A stretch of 64,000 nt of DNA from Mesorhizobium sp. AR02 (GCF_024746835.1 NZ_CP080530.1:620001-684000); one strand, 5' to 3'. Shown: positions 1 through 8,958, counted from the first letter of the stretch. Translations and numbers: made by a program. The notes: a model not told the origin generated them from the letters alone.

Positions 1-568
1 CGATGGGCGTCGGCCGCGGTGCTGCGAGCAGGAGGCCATCGCTAAGGCGAGGAACTGGCGCCGGCTCATCATCGGCAAATGTCAGGTGGTAGGCCTCCTT
101 AGGTAACTCCGACAGCAACGGCCAATTGAACGCCGGGTGCGCGCCGATTGAGGCCGGCAACAGCTCGTCGCCTGTGTTGGTGACCTCGAAGGTCACCCCG
201 AGTTGCTGGCGTTCCAGCGTGTAAGTCACGGCCAGGCGAAACGCGAAGGGGTAGTGCGCGCGGCTGTCGGCGTCGTCGGTAAGAACCAGCGTGCAGGATC
301 GAGGTCCCCTGTCCGCCCACACAAAAGGCTTGTCGCGCGCGAAGCCGTGCTGCTTCATCGTATAGGTCTGGCCGCGGTGACGCAGTTGATCGCCCTTCAG
401 CCGGCCGACAATCGGAAACAGCAACGGAGAATGGCGCCGCCAGGCCGGACCGGCCTGCCAGAGGAACTCAAATCCTTGCGCATCCTGCAGCGACACCAGT
501 TCGGCGCCCTGGCCGACTATAACAGCCGAGATGCCGTCGCCATGAAGGGTTTGACTGTCTTGTGGCAC
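1..568 (-). CDS. Aldose 1-epimerase family protein (partial, runs off left edge)
   Basis: Reading the minus strand from a GTG at 568 (GAGG about 6 bases upstream) gives an uninterrupted frame to base 1. Visible segments are GAELVSLQDA, FLWQAGPAW, PLLFPIVGRLKGDQLRH, MKQHGFARD and SIGAHPAFNWPL, the order found in YeaD/LacX-like aldose 1-epimerase family proteins. Such proteins interconvert sugar anomers or act as hexose-6-phosphate mutarotases; the substrate here is unknown. HGFARD and the GAHPAF histidine resemble the family's active-site region. The 3' end is outside the window. A diverged copy of the gene's first codons lies at 12819-12868 beside the Bax-inhibitor gene, so the locus was rearranged. 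The start codon is inferred because no ATG lies in this frame near the N-terminus. Confidence 0.75.
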   Translation of the reverse strand, partial: MPQDSQTLHGDGISAVIVGQGAELVSLQDAQGFEFLWQAGPAWRRHSPLLFPIVGRLKGDQLRHRGQTYTMKQHGFARDKPFVWADRGPRSCTLVLTDDADSRAHYPFAFRLAVTYTLERQQLGVTFEVTNTGDELLPASIGAHPAFNWPLLSELPKEAYHLTFADDEPAPVPRLSDGLLLAAPRPTPI

Positions 569-693
569 ATATCCTCGCGGGCCGCTGTTGAAGGCCGGTG
601 CTGTGGCAGACTAGCAAAAGCTCTTGGCGACGCAAGGTGTGGCCGGGTTTTGCGAGAACAAATTGTGGCCGGAGGATCTCTCCGGTTACCTCG

Positions 694-771
694 CTATCGC
701 CGCACAACGGACAGTCGCTGCTCACGCTCGCCAGTGAAATTCAGCAGCAACTGGCAGATGTTGATGAAGTG
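694..771 (-). pseudogene. 3' remnant of a Bax-inhibitor-1 (ybhL-like) gene
   Basis: The minus strand encodes FINICQLLLNFTGERE and a few more residues before a stop at 694. This matches the last residues of the intact Bax-inhibitor-1 protein at 13042-13761 (FINIFQLLLNFTGERE). Nothing upstream of 771 matches the rest of that gene, so only the C-terminal tail is left. It sits just upstream of the aldose epimerase, the same order as at 12.8-13.1 kb, with clear divergence between the two copies. Confidence 0.7.
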
Positions 772-856
772 ACGAGCGTCTGTTCCACTCCGACCAATCG
801 GTTGAGTTATTCTCCAGAGTGCGAACTTTGATCAATCGCAGCCGGTGACGTGTCTG

Positions 857-1615
857 CTATGAACAGGAATTGGCGAAATCCGCCTCGTCCTGTTGCCCCA
901 GTTTGCCGTAGCGAAGCGGGCCGCCTTCGAGAAGCGTTGTTCGTCCACCAGCCGCCCGCAGCACGGCATCGCCGGCCGCAGTATCCCATTCCATAGTACG
1001 ACCGAAGCGCGGATAAAGATCAGCCGCTCCGCTCGCCAAAAGGCAGAACTTCAACGAAGAGCCCACAGAGACGATCTCCGCGCCCGGGAACCTAGCGATG
1101 AATTCGTCGGTCTCGGGCGTGCGGTGGGGGCGGCTCGCGACGATGGTAAGCCGCTTGGCTGCCCTTCGTACGGATATCTTGCGGCGGGCCGCCGGCTGGA
1201 AATCCGGCGCAATTGATACCTCGGTCGCTTCGCCCGGACGGCCGGAGTACAACACACCCTTTGCCGGAGCATAAACTACGCCTAATTCCGGAACGCCTTG
1301 GCGGACAAGCGCGATATTCACCGTGAAGTCGCTGTTGCGGTTGATGAATTCCTTGGTGCCGTCGAGCGGATCGATCAGCAGGATCGCATCGCCTTCGAGC
1401 ACCGGCACCACGCCGGCGGCGATTTCCTCTTCCGCCACACAAGTTACGCCGGCCAGCGCCTCGCGCAGCCCTTCAAGGATCACCCGCTCAGCCGCACGGT
1501 CCGCCTCGGTCACCGACGAGGCATCCGCCTGGATGTGTCGCAAACTTTTCGGTAACTTGACTGGGTAGCGTCCCTCTATCCAAGATCGCAACTGACCTGT
1601 TGGCTTGGCCGCCAT
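857..1615 (-). CDS. cysQ: 3'(2'),5'-bisphosphate nucleotidase, inositol monophosphatase family
   Basis: The protein carries IMPase-family metal-binding motifs: VTEADRAAE, a glutamate cluster AEEE, DPLDGTKEF and WDTAAGDAVL. CysQ hydrolyses 3'-phosphoadenosine 5'-phosphate in sulfate assimilation, and in rhizobia it also supports the PAPS pool for sulfated Nod factors. The ATG at 1615 is preferred because a GGAG lies 7-8 bases upstream; a longer frame starts at 1672. The first roughly 25 residues do not look like the usual CysQ N-terminal helix and the C-terminus ends abruptly at FANSCS, so both ends may have been remodelled. The catalytic core looks intact. No partner sulfation genes are visible nearby. 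Confidence 0.85.
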   Translation of the reverse strand: MAAKPTGQLRSWIEGRYPVKLPKSLRHIQADASSVTEADRAAERVILEGLREALAGVTCVAEEEIAAGVVPVLEGDAILLIDPLDGTKEFINRNSDFTVNIALVRQGVPELGVVYAPAKGVLYSGRPGEATEVSIAPDFQPAARRKISVRRAAKRLTIVASRPHRTPETDEFIARFPGAEIVSVGSSLKFCLLASGAADLYPRFGRTMEWDTAAGDAVLRAAGGRTTLLEGGPLRYGKLGQQDEADFANSCS

Positions 1616-1794
1616 GTCTTCACTCCATAGGAAGAATGCCACATTCGGATTGGGGGATATAATTTGATGCATGATCCTGTATCAAGTAGCGCCTGATGAT
1701 CATTATTCTACATCAAGGCCGTTGACGGCGGCGGCATGTCAAGGTAGATACCTCATCCTGATCGTTCGGCCCATTTGATCTAGGATTATGTATC

Positions 1795-2385
1795 ATGGCC
1801 TACCAGAGCGAAAGCCTGATAACGCAAACACGCGAGGTCCGCGAGGCCTCCGGTCTTAGTCAGCGCGCCCTCAGTAAGCGCGCCGGGCTGACGCAGAGCC
1901 ATATCTCCCAAATCGAGAGCGGCAAGATGGAGCCTGGGTTGTCGAGTTTCATCGACATAACCCGCGCGCTCGATCTTGAGCTCATGCTCGTGCCGAAGAA
2001 GCTGGTGCCCGCGGTACTAGGCCTGATCAAGGCGCAGGCAACGCCCGACATGTATATTCATGCCGGTCAGCGCAACGACAAGCGCTTCGCCCGCGCCGAA
2101 CGGCTGGTCAAGAAAATGAAGGAACTCTACGGAAGCTCGGTTGACCTCGATCGGGTCGAAGATACGCTGCGTTTCCTGCGGCGAATGACTCTCACCGATC
2201 AGGAGATGCAGCTCGTGCGCGAACTGATCGCTCGGCTAGAGCGCTATCAGGCGAGCGACCAAGCGGCGCCCGTCATCCGTGACATCGCGCAGAACCTGCA
2301 GCGCTTACGTAATTCGATCGCCCATGGCGGTTCAGTCGAACCGAGGCCAGCCTATTCGCTCGACGAAGGTGACGACGATGCCTGA
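1795..2385 (+). CDS. hipB: HipB-like XRE-family antitoxin/regulator
   Basis: The N-terminal 60 residues form an XRE helix-turn-helix (REASGLSQRALSKRAGLTQ, HISQIESGKMEPGLSSFIDI). The protein then continues for about 130 residues of mostly helical, uncharacterised sequence, so at 196 aa it is longer than classical HipB (about 90 aa). Its 3' end overlaps the hipA start by 8 bp (2378-2385), which indicates a translationally coupled antitoxin-toxin pair. In HipBA systems the HTH protein neutralises the HipA kinase and represses its own promoter; the 120-bp upstream region is the likely operator site. The long C-terminal extension is unusual and its function is unknown. Confidence 0.8.
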   Translation: MAYQSESLITQTREVREASGLSQRALSKRAGLTQSHISQIESGKMEPGLSSFIDITRALDLELMLVPKKLVPAVLGLIKAQATPDMYIHAGQRNDKRFARAERLVKKMKELYGSSVDLDRVEDTLRFLRRMTLTDQEMQLVRELIARLERYQASDQAAPVIRDIAQNLQRLRNSIAHGGSVEPRPAYSLDEGDDDA

Positions 2386-3658
2386 CGTCTCGGTTCTCGA
2401 TGTGCGGCTCTACGGTGAGCCCATTGGCACGCTAACCCATTTGCAGGGCGACCGGACGATCTTTGCCTTCAACGAAGACTATGTCGAAAACCCGGATCGG
2501 CCAACCCTGAGCCTTTCGTTCAAAGACGATCTGGGTGGCCTCATTACCAAAATTCGCCCGACACAGCGGGTTGTGCCGCCATTCTTCTCGAACCTGCTAC
2601 CCGAGGGAGGGCTGCGGCGTTATCTCGCCGAGCGGGCTGGGGTCAATCAGCAACGTGAATTCTTCCTGCTCTGGGTGCTTGGCCTGGATCTGCCGGGAGC
2701 GCTGTCTATTCATCCCGCAGCCGGTGACGCCCTTCCACCTGGCGCCGACGAGGATTTGCCGGAGAATGCCAAACCTAATGCGCTGCGCTTTTCGCTCGCT
2801 GGTGTGCAACTCAAGTTCTCCGCGTTCCAGAACGCCGGAAAGGGCGGAGGCCTGACCATTCCCGCCGAAGGAGTCGGTGGTTCCTGGATCGTGAAGCTTC
2901 CGTCTCAGCAGTTCGCCGGCGTTCCGGAGAACGAATTCTCGATGATGACGATCGCCGGAATGATCGGCATGGAGGTACCGATCATCAACCTGATCGATCT
3001 CGATGCGATCGCCGGCATTCCAGACGGCCTTGGCGAACTAAAGGGACAGGCGCTCGCTGTCAGCCGCTTCGACCGGACCGGTGACGGTCCCGTCCACACC
3101 GAGGATTTCGCGCAGGTTTTCGGTGTCTTTCCGGACAACAAGTACAAGCGTGCGACCTACGCAAACATCGCACGCGTCATTGGCACAGAAGCGGGCGATG
3201 CCGGCGCCGCTGAGTTTATCCGGCGCCTCGTATTCAGTGCGCTGATCGGAAATGGCGACATGCACCTCAAGAACTGGTCGCTGATCTATCCGGACCGACG
3301 AACGGCTGCGCTCTCGCCAGCCTACGACCTGGTGTCGACCGTTCCTTATATGGAGGGCGAGGATACGGCCGCCCTCAATTTCTCGCGAACAAAGAAGATG
3401 GCCGAACTCGACGCTGATGAGCTTCGGCATGTGGCGGCGAAGGCGTTGCTGCCGGAAAAGCTTGTCATCGACACCGCCGCCGAAACCGTCCAGCGATTTC
3501 GGCAAGCGTGGGAGGCTGAGAAGAGGAATCTCCCCCTCACCGCCACCGTCGTGAAGGTGATCGACGCACACGCTCCAACCGTGCCGCTCTATAGCGAACT
3601 GGCGTTGGGGCACGGATCTTTTATTGGTGCGGGCTTAGGCAAGCGGTCACCGCAATAG
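2378..3658 (+). CDS. hipA: HipA-like serine/threonine kinase toxin, C-terminus altered by IS
   Basis: The start is the ATG inside the hipB stop overlap, giving a protein of 426 aa. It shows a HipA N-terminal domain (VRLYGEPIGTL), the LAGVQLKFS segment and the HipA_C kinase motifs RFDR, GNGDMHLKNWSL and LSPAYDLVST. HipA phosphorylates a translation target such as glutamyl-tRNA synthetase and causes growth arrest. The reading frame runs into the left inverted repeat of an IS5-family element at 3601, so the last 18 or so residues are IS-encoded. Because the break is close to the natural end, the kinase may still work; this is inference. Confidence 0.85.
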   Translation: MPDVSVLDVRLYGEPIGTLTHLQGDRTIFAFNEDYVENPDRPTLSLSFKDDLGGLITKIRPTQRVVPPFFSNLLPEGGLRRYLAERAGVNQQREFFLLWVLGLDLPGALSIHPAAGDALPPGADEDLPENAKPNALRFSLAGVQLKFSAFQNAGKGGGLTIPAEGVGGSWIVKLPSQQFAGVPENEFSMMTIAGMIGMEVPIINLIDLDAIAGIPDGLGELKGQALAVSRFDRTGDGPVHTEDFAQVFGVFPDNKYKRATYANIARVIGTEAGDAGAAEFIRRLVFSALIGNGDMHLKNWSLIYPDRRTAALSPAYDLVSTVPYMEGEDTAALNFSRTKKMAELDADELRHVAAKALLPEKLVIDTAAETVQRFRQAWEAEKRNLPLTATVVKVIDAHAPTVPLYSELALGHGSFIGAGLGKRSPQ

Positions 3659-4720
3659 CAACTTTGTAGCGTAGCCATGCCTTTCAAACACAATACCAGC
3701 CGCCGCCATCATATTGAGAAGATGAAGTTCAGGGTGACGAACTGGCCAGAATATGAGGCAGGACTTCGTCATCGCGGCAGTTTGACCCTGTGGGTGACGC
3801 CGGAAGCCCTGTCCAGGTGGCAAGCGCCAAGACGCAAGACACGTGGCGGCCAGCACCGCTATTCTGATCTGGCGATCGAGACCACCTTGACGCTGGGCCT
3901 TGTGTTTGGCCTGCGGCTGCGCCAGGCAGAAGGCTTGCTGGAATCGGTGCTGCAACTGATGGGGCTGGCGCTCGCTGTCCCCGATCATACCACCCTGAGC
4001 CGTCGGGCGCGGAAATGGCAATCGCCCAACAAACGGCATGATCGCCAGGTTGCGCCGGAGGGACCAGTGCATGTTCTTGTCGACAGCACCGGCCTGCAGG
4101 TCTACGGCGCGGGTCAGTGGCTGGAGGAGAAGCACGGCGCCAGATCCCGTCGCAGTTGGCGCAAGCTGCATCTGGCACTGGATGCCGACAGCGGCGAGAT
4201 CATTGCCCATACCCTGACTGATCAGGACACTGGCGATGTCTCTCAAGTTGAGCCACTACTCGACCAGATTGGCGGTCCGATCGGACAGTTTACTGCTGAC
4301 GGCGCCTATGACGGAAAACCGACTTACGACGCAGTCATCGATCATAGCGCTGCCGCCGCAATCGTCATTCCGCCTCGTGCCAGCGCGGTCGAACCATTCG
4401 ACGATAGACCTCCCGGCCAAAGGGACCAGCATATCGCCGCAATCGGCAGAGACGGCCGGATGAAATGGCAGGTCTCCAACGGTTATGGCAAACGCTCGCT
4501 GGTCGAGACCGCCATAGGGCGATACAAGTCCACCATCGGGCGGCGTTTGCGGGCACGGTCGCTTCCCGTTCAGCAGACCGAAGGCGCCATCGGCTGCGCC
4601 GTCCTCAACCGCATGCTTGCCTGCGCACGCCCGAAATCCGCCCGCCGCAAGGCGGCCACGGCATAGTCTGCCGCTTCAAAGATCGACATCCGCTCAAGTC
4701 CGGACCCATGCACCAACGCC
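3601..4720 (+). mobile_element. IS5-family (IS903-like) insertion sequence, copy 1
   Basis: This is an element of 1120 bp bounded by imperfect inverted repeats that begin GGCGTTGG(G/T)GCA at the left and read GGCGTTGGTGCATGGGTC from the right end. A near-identical copy lies at 17815-18932. No 9-bp target duplication is present (left flank tagcgaact, right flank aggagcgac), and the right flank is IS66 DNA while the left is hipA. This suggests the copy arose or was left by recombination or deletion rather than simple insertion. Confidence 0.9.
3677..4666 (+). CDS. IS5-family transposase (IS903 group)
   Basis: This DDE transposase of 329 aa shows VDSTGLQVYG (first catalytic D), TADGAYD (second D) and a C-terminal Y-R-E type region around RSLVETAIGRYK. 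The N-terminus WPEYEAGLRHRGSLTLWV is typical of the IS903 group. It is nearly identical to the protein at 17889-18878, differing at only a few residues, mainly around the ASAVEPFDDRPPG segment. The frame is intact and the element still has both ends, so it may be active. A start at 3722 (MKFRVTN) is also possible. Confidence 0.9.
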   Translation: MPFKHNTSRRHHIEKMKFRVTNWPEYEAGLRHRGSLTLWVTPEALSRWQAPRRKTRGGQHRYSDLAIETTLTLGLVFGLRLRQAEGLLESVLQLMGLALAVPDHTTLSRRARKWQSPNKRHDRQVAPEGPVHVLVDSTGLQVYGAGQWLEEKHGARSRRSWRKLHLALDADSGEIIAHTLTDQDTGDVSQVEPLLDQIGGPIGQFTADGAYDGKPTYDAVIDHSAAAAIVIPPRASAVEPFDDRPPGQRDQHIAAIGRDGRMKWQVSNGYGKRSLVETAIGRYKSTIGRRLRARSLPVQQTEGAIGCAVLNRMLACARPKSARRKAATA

Positions 4721-5324
4721 AGGAGCGACCCATCTGGGGTGCATGGCCCATGCCAGACGTCGCTTCGTCGATGCACTGAAGACCAGAAAGAAAGGCGGCG
4801 GCCCGCCGGAGCAGGCGCTGAAGTTCTTCGAACAGCTCTACCGGATTGAAAGCCAGACGCGCAACGAAAAGCCGGACAAGGGCGAAACGCGACATCAATG
4901 CATCCGCCGTTTCCGCCAGCAACACAGCGTCCCCATCATGAACGCTCTCAAGGCATGGCTCGACGACATAGCCCCGAAGGTCCTGCCCGACAGCAAGATC
5001 GGCGACGCCGTGTCCTACACCCTGAACCAGTGGGAGTACCTGACGCGCTACACCGAAGACGGCAGGATGCCGATCGACAACAACCTGCTTGAGCGCGACA
5101 TCAGGATTTTTGCCACTGGAAGAAAGAGTTGGCTGTTCAGCGACACTGTGGACGGAGCCAGGGCCAGTGCCGTCGTCTACAGCCTCATGCTGACATGCCG
5201 AGCTTGCGGCATCGAGCCCTTGGCCTATTTGCGCCACGTCCTCACGGAATTGCCGCAGCGCGCGGACAATGCCGACATCACCGATCTCTTGCCATTCAAC
5301 TTCGCCAAAACCGCCGCTACTTGA
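4721..5324 (+). pseudogene. IS66-family TnpC, C-terminal fragment
   Basis: The frame begins directly at the IS5 copy 1 right end and encodes GATHLGCMAHARRRFVDALK, NEKPDKGET, DAVSYTLNQWEYLTRYTEDG, MPIDNNLLERDIR and GRKSWLFSDTVDGA, the C-terminal half of an IS66 TnpC transposase. The same family is present at 21121-26287. The rest of the gene and tnpA/tnpB are missing. The IS66 right terminus is retained downstream, ending ...GAGCGCTTAC at 5395. It is a dead remnant truncated by the IS5-family element. Confidence 0.88.
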
Positions 5325-5395
5325 TCCGATGCAACTGGCCGACAGCGACCCCGGTCAAACGGGCCGCGTCAACGCGCATGGAAATGAGCGCTTAC
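5325..5395 (+). repeat. Right terminus of the truncated IS66-family element
   Basis: The sequence after the tnpC stop matches the right end of the complete IS66 copy (whose end starts at 21121 on the other strand), and it finishes with gcgcttac, the revcomp of the GTAAGCGC terminus. Confidence 0.75.
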
Positions 5396-5404
5396 GCCGT
5401 TTGA

Positions 5405-5806
5405 CAAGCACCGCTATTCTGATCTGGCGATCGAGACCACCTTGACGCTGGGCCTTGTGTTTGGCCTGCGGCTGCGCCAGGCAGAAGGTTGCTGGAATCG
5501 GTGCTGCAACTGATGGGGCTGGCGCTCGCTGTCCCCGATCATACCACCCTGAGCCGTCGGGCGCGGAAATGGCAATCGCCCAACAAACGGCATGATCGCC
5601 AGGTTCCGCCGGAGGGACCACTGCATGTTCTTGTCGACAGCACCGGCCTGCAGGTCTTCGGCGCGGGTCAGTGGCTGGAGGAGAAGCACGGCGCCAGATC
5701 CCGTCGCAGTTGGCGCAAGCTGCATCTGGCACTGGATGCCGACAGCGGCGAGATCATTGCCCATACCCTGACTGATCAGGACACTGGCGATGTCTCTCAA
5801 GTTGAG
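5405..5806 (+). pseudogene. Internal fragment of the IS5-family transposase gene
   Basis: The stretch matches the interior of the IS5-family element at 3860-4254 almost base for base. It has a one-base deletion in the segment for AEGLLE, so the frame is broken. It has neither the 5' end nor the catalytic C-terminus. At 5807 it abruptly joins an inverted left end of the same element. Confidence 0.85.
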
Positions 5807-5838
5807 CCACACCAATAAAAGATCCGTGTACCAACGCC
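5807..5838 (-). repeat. Inverted left end of the IS5-family element (left side of nodD)
   Basis: Bases 5807-5838 are the reverse complement of the IS5-family left terminus (GGCGTTGGTACACGGATC then TTTTATTGGTGTGG). Together with the direct copy at 6883-6916 it brackets nodD as an inverted pair. Confidence 0.8.
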
Positions 5839-5842
5839 GTGT

Positions 5843-6787
5843 TCAGGCAGAAATTCCACTTATAACCCCTGTCCAAATTTCCCGATCCAGCTCTGCCTCC
5901 TGCATCATTATCTCTCGCATCCAGATGCTTGCCGGATCGCTATTGTGGAGAGCCGGCCACTGGGCGGCTTCGGTGAAACCGGGAAGCGGCAGCGGAAGTT
6001 CGACAACCTGAAGGGGAAACGTGTTTTCGAAATGCCTGACCAGCCGGAGGGGCACGGTCGCTATACGAGCTGTGCCGGACACCATGGGCGGGATCATGCT
6101 GAAGCCCTGCACGACGACTTCGACACGTCTTTTAAGACCATGCTCAAGCAAGAACCCTTCCTCGATGGAGGGCTTCAGCAAACGTCCGAACCTGACGCAG
6201 ACGTGCCTCATCGACATGTATCTCTCGAATGTAAGGTGCCGTGGCAGCTGCTTGTTCGTGGGACAGCCTACGCATACGAGCCTCTCGTGGAAAAGCGCCA
6301 CTCTTGGATGCGCGTTCGACATGAACACATCCGGAGTGATCAAAAAATCGACCTCACCACGCCGGAGGACCTCATCGGGGCTGCCGTCGAGAGGCATCAA
6401 TTCGAAGCTGACGGCGGGGGCTTCCCGGGCAACACGCTCCACGACCTTTTCAAAAAACACGAGCGCGGCGAAATCGGAAATAATGATCCTGAAGCGGCGA
6501 TCGGATCGAGCAGGGTCAAACGGATCCGACGAAATAAACGAGGACTGGATGTTTTGGAGAGTCTCGCGGACTGCGGGGCCAAGTGCTGCCGCACGTGGTG
6601 TCAGAATACGTTCTCGGCCGCTCATGCTGAACAGTTCATCGCCGAAAAAATCGCGCAGCCGGGCGACGGCCGCACTCATGGCCGGCTGACTGAGGTTGAT
6701 GCGGCGTGCCGCCGCCGAGAGATTGCGCTCGGCCAGCAGGGCGTCGAGCACGACGAGAAGGTTCAGATCAAGCCCTTTGAAACGCAT
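5843..6787 (-). CDS. nodD: NodD, LysR-family flavonoid-responsive nodulation regulator
   Basis: The ATG at 6787 begins [20 protein letters not shown], the classic NodD N-terminus, followed by the winged HTH ([19 protein letters not shown]). Other NodD hallmarks are [58 protein letters not shown] and [15 protein letters not shown]. The length is 314 aa, normal for NodD. NodD binds nod boxes and activates nod genes in response to plant flavonoids. No nodABC genes lie in this window; the gene stands alone between inverted IS ends. Two positions usually very conserved in NodD differ (for example [13 protein letters not shown]), so its inducer range may be altered or it may be a secondary nodD copy. 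Identification is firm; activity is unknown. Confidence 0.95.
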   Translation of the reverse strand: MRFKGLDLNLLVVLDALLAERNLSAAARRINLSQPAMSAAVARLRDFFGDELFSMSGRERILTPRAAALGPAVRETLQNIQSSFISSDPFDPARSDRRFRIIISDFAALVFFEKVVERVAREAPAVSFELMPLDGSPDEVLRRGEVDFLITPDVFMSNAHPRVALFHERLVCVGCPTNKQLPRHLTFERYMSMRHVCVRFGRLLKPSIEEGFLLEHGLKRRVEVVVQGFSMIPPMVSGTARIATVPLRLVRHFENTFPLQVVELPLPLPGFTEAAQWPALHNSDPASIWMREIMMQEAELDREIWTGVISGISA

Positions 6788-6882
6788 GCCTGCGGCTATC
6801 CATAGAGGGTCGGCATTCCTGGCGTGCCTCAGGCTACCGGTCATCGACCGCGTGGCCGACCATTAGTTTAGCACTTTCTAAT

Positions 6883-6916
6883 GGCGTTGGTGCACGGATC
6901 TTTTATTGGTGTGGGT
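6883..6916 (+). repeat. Left end of the IS5-family element (right side of nodD)
   Basis: The sequence GGCGTTGGTGCACGGATC followed by TTTTATTGGTGTGGGT is the IS5-family left terminus. It is cut off at 6917 by the IS6-family element, so only 34 bp of the IS remain. Confidence 0.85.
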
Positions 6917-7730
6917 GGCATCGTAAACTTAACTGGTTTTCCAGAAAGATGTGGGATTTAGCGGCATGACCAAACCTGCCCGTGATCCTCTCTATCGTCG
7001 CCATCGATTTCCTGCAGAAGTGATTGCCCATGCGGTGTGGCTCTATTTCCGTTTTCCGCTCAGTCTGCGCATGGTCGAGGATATGCTGGCAGCGCGTGGC
7101 ATCATCGTCTCTCACCAGACCGTGAGGCTCTGGGCGGAGAAGTTTGGCAGACACTTTGCCAATGATATCCGGAGGCGAACGGCCGGCAAGCTCGGTGACA
7201 AATGGCACTTCGATGAGGTTGTGATCACGATCGCCGGCAAGAAACACTGGCTATGGCGTGCCGTCGATCAGGATGGTTTCATCCTTGACGTCCTGGTCCA
7301 GAACCGCCGGAGTGCCAGGGCTGCAAAGCGGTTGATGAGAAAACTCCTGAGAGGACAAGGCCGTTCGCCCCGTGTGATGATCACCGACAAGCTCCGGTCC
7401 TATGGCGCCGCAAAACGCGACATCATGCCCAGCGTCGAACATCGCTCGCACAAAGGCCTGAACAATCGGGCGGAAAACTCCCATCAGCCGATCCGAAGGC
7501 GTGAGAGGATAAGCGCTTCAAGTCAGCCAGGCAGCTTCAACGCTTTGTTTCCATCCACGACCCGATCGCCAACCTCTTTCACATTCCCCGCCACGACATC
7601 TCATCCACCCATCATCGCGAGCTGCGAGCAATAGCCATGGAAACATGGCGCCAGATCGCACGCCTTCATGCCGCCTGAACCAAAGGCAGAACTCCAAATC
7701 GTGCCTTCGCAGCGTTAAGTTTACGATGCC
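6917..7730 (+). mobile_element. IS6-family insertion sequence, 814 bp
   Basis: The element is bounded by perfect inverted repeats GGCATCGTAAACTTAAC at 6917 and its complement ending at 7730. The 8-bp flanks (gtgtgggt and ggagccgg) do not match, so no target duplication is seen. Its left edge lies inside an IS5-family terminus. Confidence 0.88.
6966..7678 (+). pseudogene. IS6-family transposase, frameshifted near the C-terminus
   Basis: The frame encodes an IS6/IS26-type DDE transposase: RHRFPAEVIAHAVWLYFRF, WHFDEVVITI (first D), WLWRAVDQDG, MITDKLRSYGAAK (second D) and HRSHKGLNNRAENSHQP (E). After RRRERI the frame shifts. The sequence for KRFKSARQLQRFVSIHDPIA and the RHDISSTHHRELRAI tail continues in another frame to a TGA at 7678. 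The catalytic triad is upstream of the break, so partial activity cannot be excluded, but the natural C-terminus is lost. Confidence 0.88.
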
Positions 7731-7790
7731 GGAGCCGGTGCTTTCGGCAAAAGGTGTCGCTGAGTTGGATAGGCAAAGGCACTGACAGTG

Positions 7791-8744
7791 TTACTTTGAT
7801 TGAACCAGCTGCTCGCGCAGTACGAATGCGATGGTGTCGAGAGCGAGGTGGGTGGCCGTCAGCACGCCTGCCATTTCGATGAAGCCGTGGACCATGCCGG
7901 GGAAATTCCGGCGTATGACCGCCACGCCGGCTTTTTCTAATCGATCTGCGTAAAGCACTCCCTCGTCGTGCAGTACGTCACAGCTCCCCGTTATAACCAG
8001 AGCTGTCGCCACATTTTCTACAGACTCGACCACCAGCGGCGACACTCGCCAATCCTGCGCAGCCGTCTTGTCGGGTAAGAAACTTTCCCGGAAATATTCC
8101 ATTATGGGACGTGTCAGAGGCGGAACTTCAGCATAGGCGATCCGCGATGGATACGACCATGCGCTGTCTCTGTTGTCGGTGGCCGGATAAATCAAAATCT
8201 GGCAGCGTAGAGGGATACCGGCATCTCTTGCCGCGAGGGCCGCGACTGCCGTCAGGCTACCGCCTGCGCTGTCACCGCCCACAGCCAGACGACCGGCATC
8301 GACGCCGATCTCCGTGGCATGATCGACAATCCAGATCAAGGCCGAGATAACGTCTTCCGCAGCGGCGGGAGCTGGATGCTCGGGAGCCAAGCGATACTCG
8401 ACTGATATCACCGCGCAGCTGGCACGATGCGCAATCTGACGGCATACGCGGTCATGCGACTCGATGCTGCCTATAACCCATCCACCGCCGTGGATGTAGA
8501 TCAATGCCGGTGCGGCATCCTCGGGTACACCATCAGGACGGTACAGACGAAGCGGAATTGCGCCCGCAGGTCCTTCCGCGGCGAAGTCCGCGACCTGGTT
8601 TATCGCGACCACCGGTCCGCCCAATACTGCGCTCTGATCGCAATATCGCTGCCGCGCGTCAGCCACGCTAAGCTGATCCATCGACGGGGCGGGTTGTTCG
8701 TTTATTTTCGCGAAGAGATTTTTCACTTCAGGATCGATATACAT
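7791..8744 (-). CDS. Alpha/beta hydrolase of the HSL/acetyl-esterase type
   Basis: The protein has the oxyanion-hole motif YIHGGGWVIGS, the nucleophile elbow GGDSAGGS, and a C-terminal acid/histidine pair in the GSCDVLHDEG and PGMVHGFIEM segments, all diagnostic of hormone-sensitive-lipase-type esterases (about 317 aa). The ATG at 8744 (MYIDPEVKNLF) is chosen because the family starts there. It overlaps the preceding small frame by 17 bp, consistent with an operon. It lies downstream of padC on the same strand, so it may cleave esters of hydroxycinnamic acids and feed them to the decarboxylase; that link is inferred only from context. No signal peptide is seen, so it is probably cytoplasmic. 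Confidence 0.9.
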   Translation of the reverse strand: MYIDPEVKNLFAKINEQPAPSMDQLSVADARQRYCDQSAVLGGPVVAINQVADFAAEGPAGAIPLRLYRPDGVPEDAAPALIYIHGGGWVIGSIESHDRVCRQIAHRASCAVISVEYRLAPEHPAPAAAEDVISALIWIVDHATEIGVDAGRLAVGGDSAGGSLTAVAALAARDAGIPLRCQILIYPATDNRDSAWSYPSRIAYAEVPPLTRPIMEYFRESFLPDKTAAQDWRVSPLVVESVENVATALVITGSCDVLHDEGVLYADRLEKAGVAVIRRNFPGMVHGFIEMAGVLTATHLALDTIAFVLREQLVQSK

Positions 8745-8958
8745 CGAAAATAGACCTCGTCTGTTTCTCGCCCATTTCTTGAGCAGTGGTATGATTACAG
8801 GCTTTAAGCATTGCAACGGCGACATTGTTGATGCGGTCGTCCGTGGCCATGAAATATGACTGCACGTGGGCGAGATCGAACCTGGCGCATGCGGAAGCAG
8901 CGACAGTCTCGTGATCGGCAGGGTGCGAAGTCGCCAGATCAGCCGCGGCGCGCAGCAT
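8728..8958 (-). CDS. Small uncharacterised protein between padC and the esterase
   Basis: A frame of 76 aa overlaps the end of padC by 20 bp and the esterase start by 17 bp, the tight packing expected of a coupled operon gene. I do not recognise the sequence; it has no membrane segment and includes FDLAHVQSYFMATDDRINNV. It could be a real small protein, the tail of a decayed gene, or a chance frame. The overlaps on both sides are the only support. Confidence 0.35.
   Translation of the reverse strand: MLRAAADLATSHPADHETVAASACARFDLAHVQSYFMATDDRINNVAVAMLKACNHTTAQEMGEKQTRSIFDVYRS

Noticed and set aside
3592-4729. 9-bp target duplication of IS5 copy 1
   Set aside because: Flanks tagcgaact and aggagcgac do not match; the flanks belong to different genes.
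6788-6882. Possible nod box beside nodD
   Set aside because: Only a short ATCCATAG-like start resembles a nod box; the rest of the conserved 47-bp element is not present.
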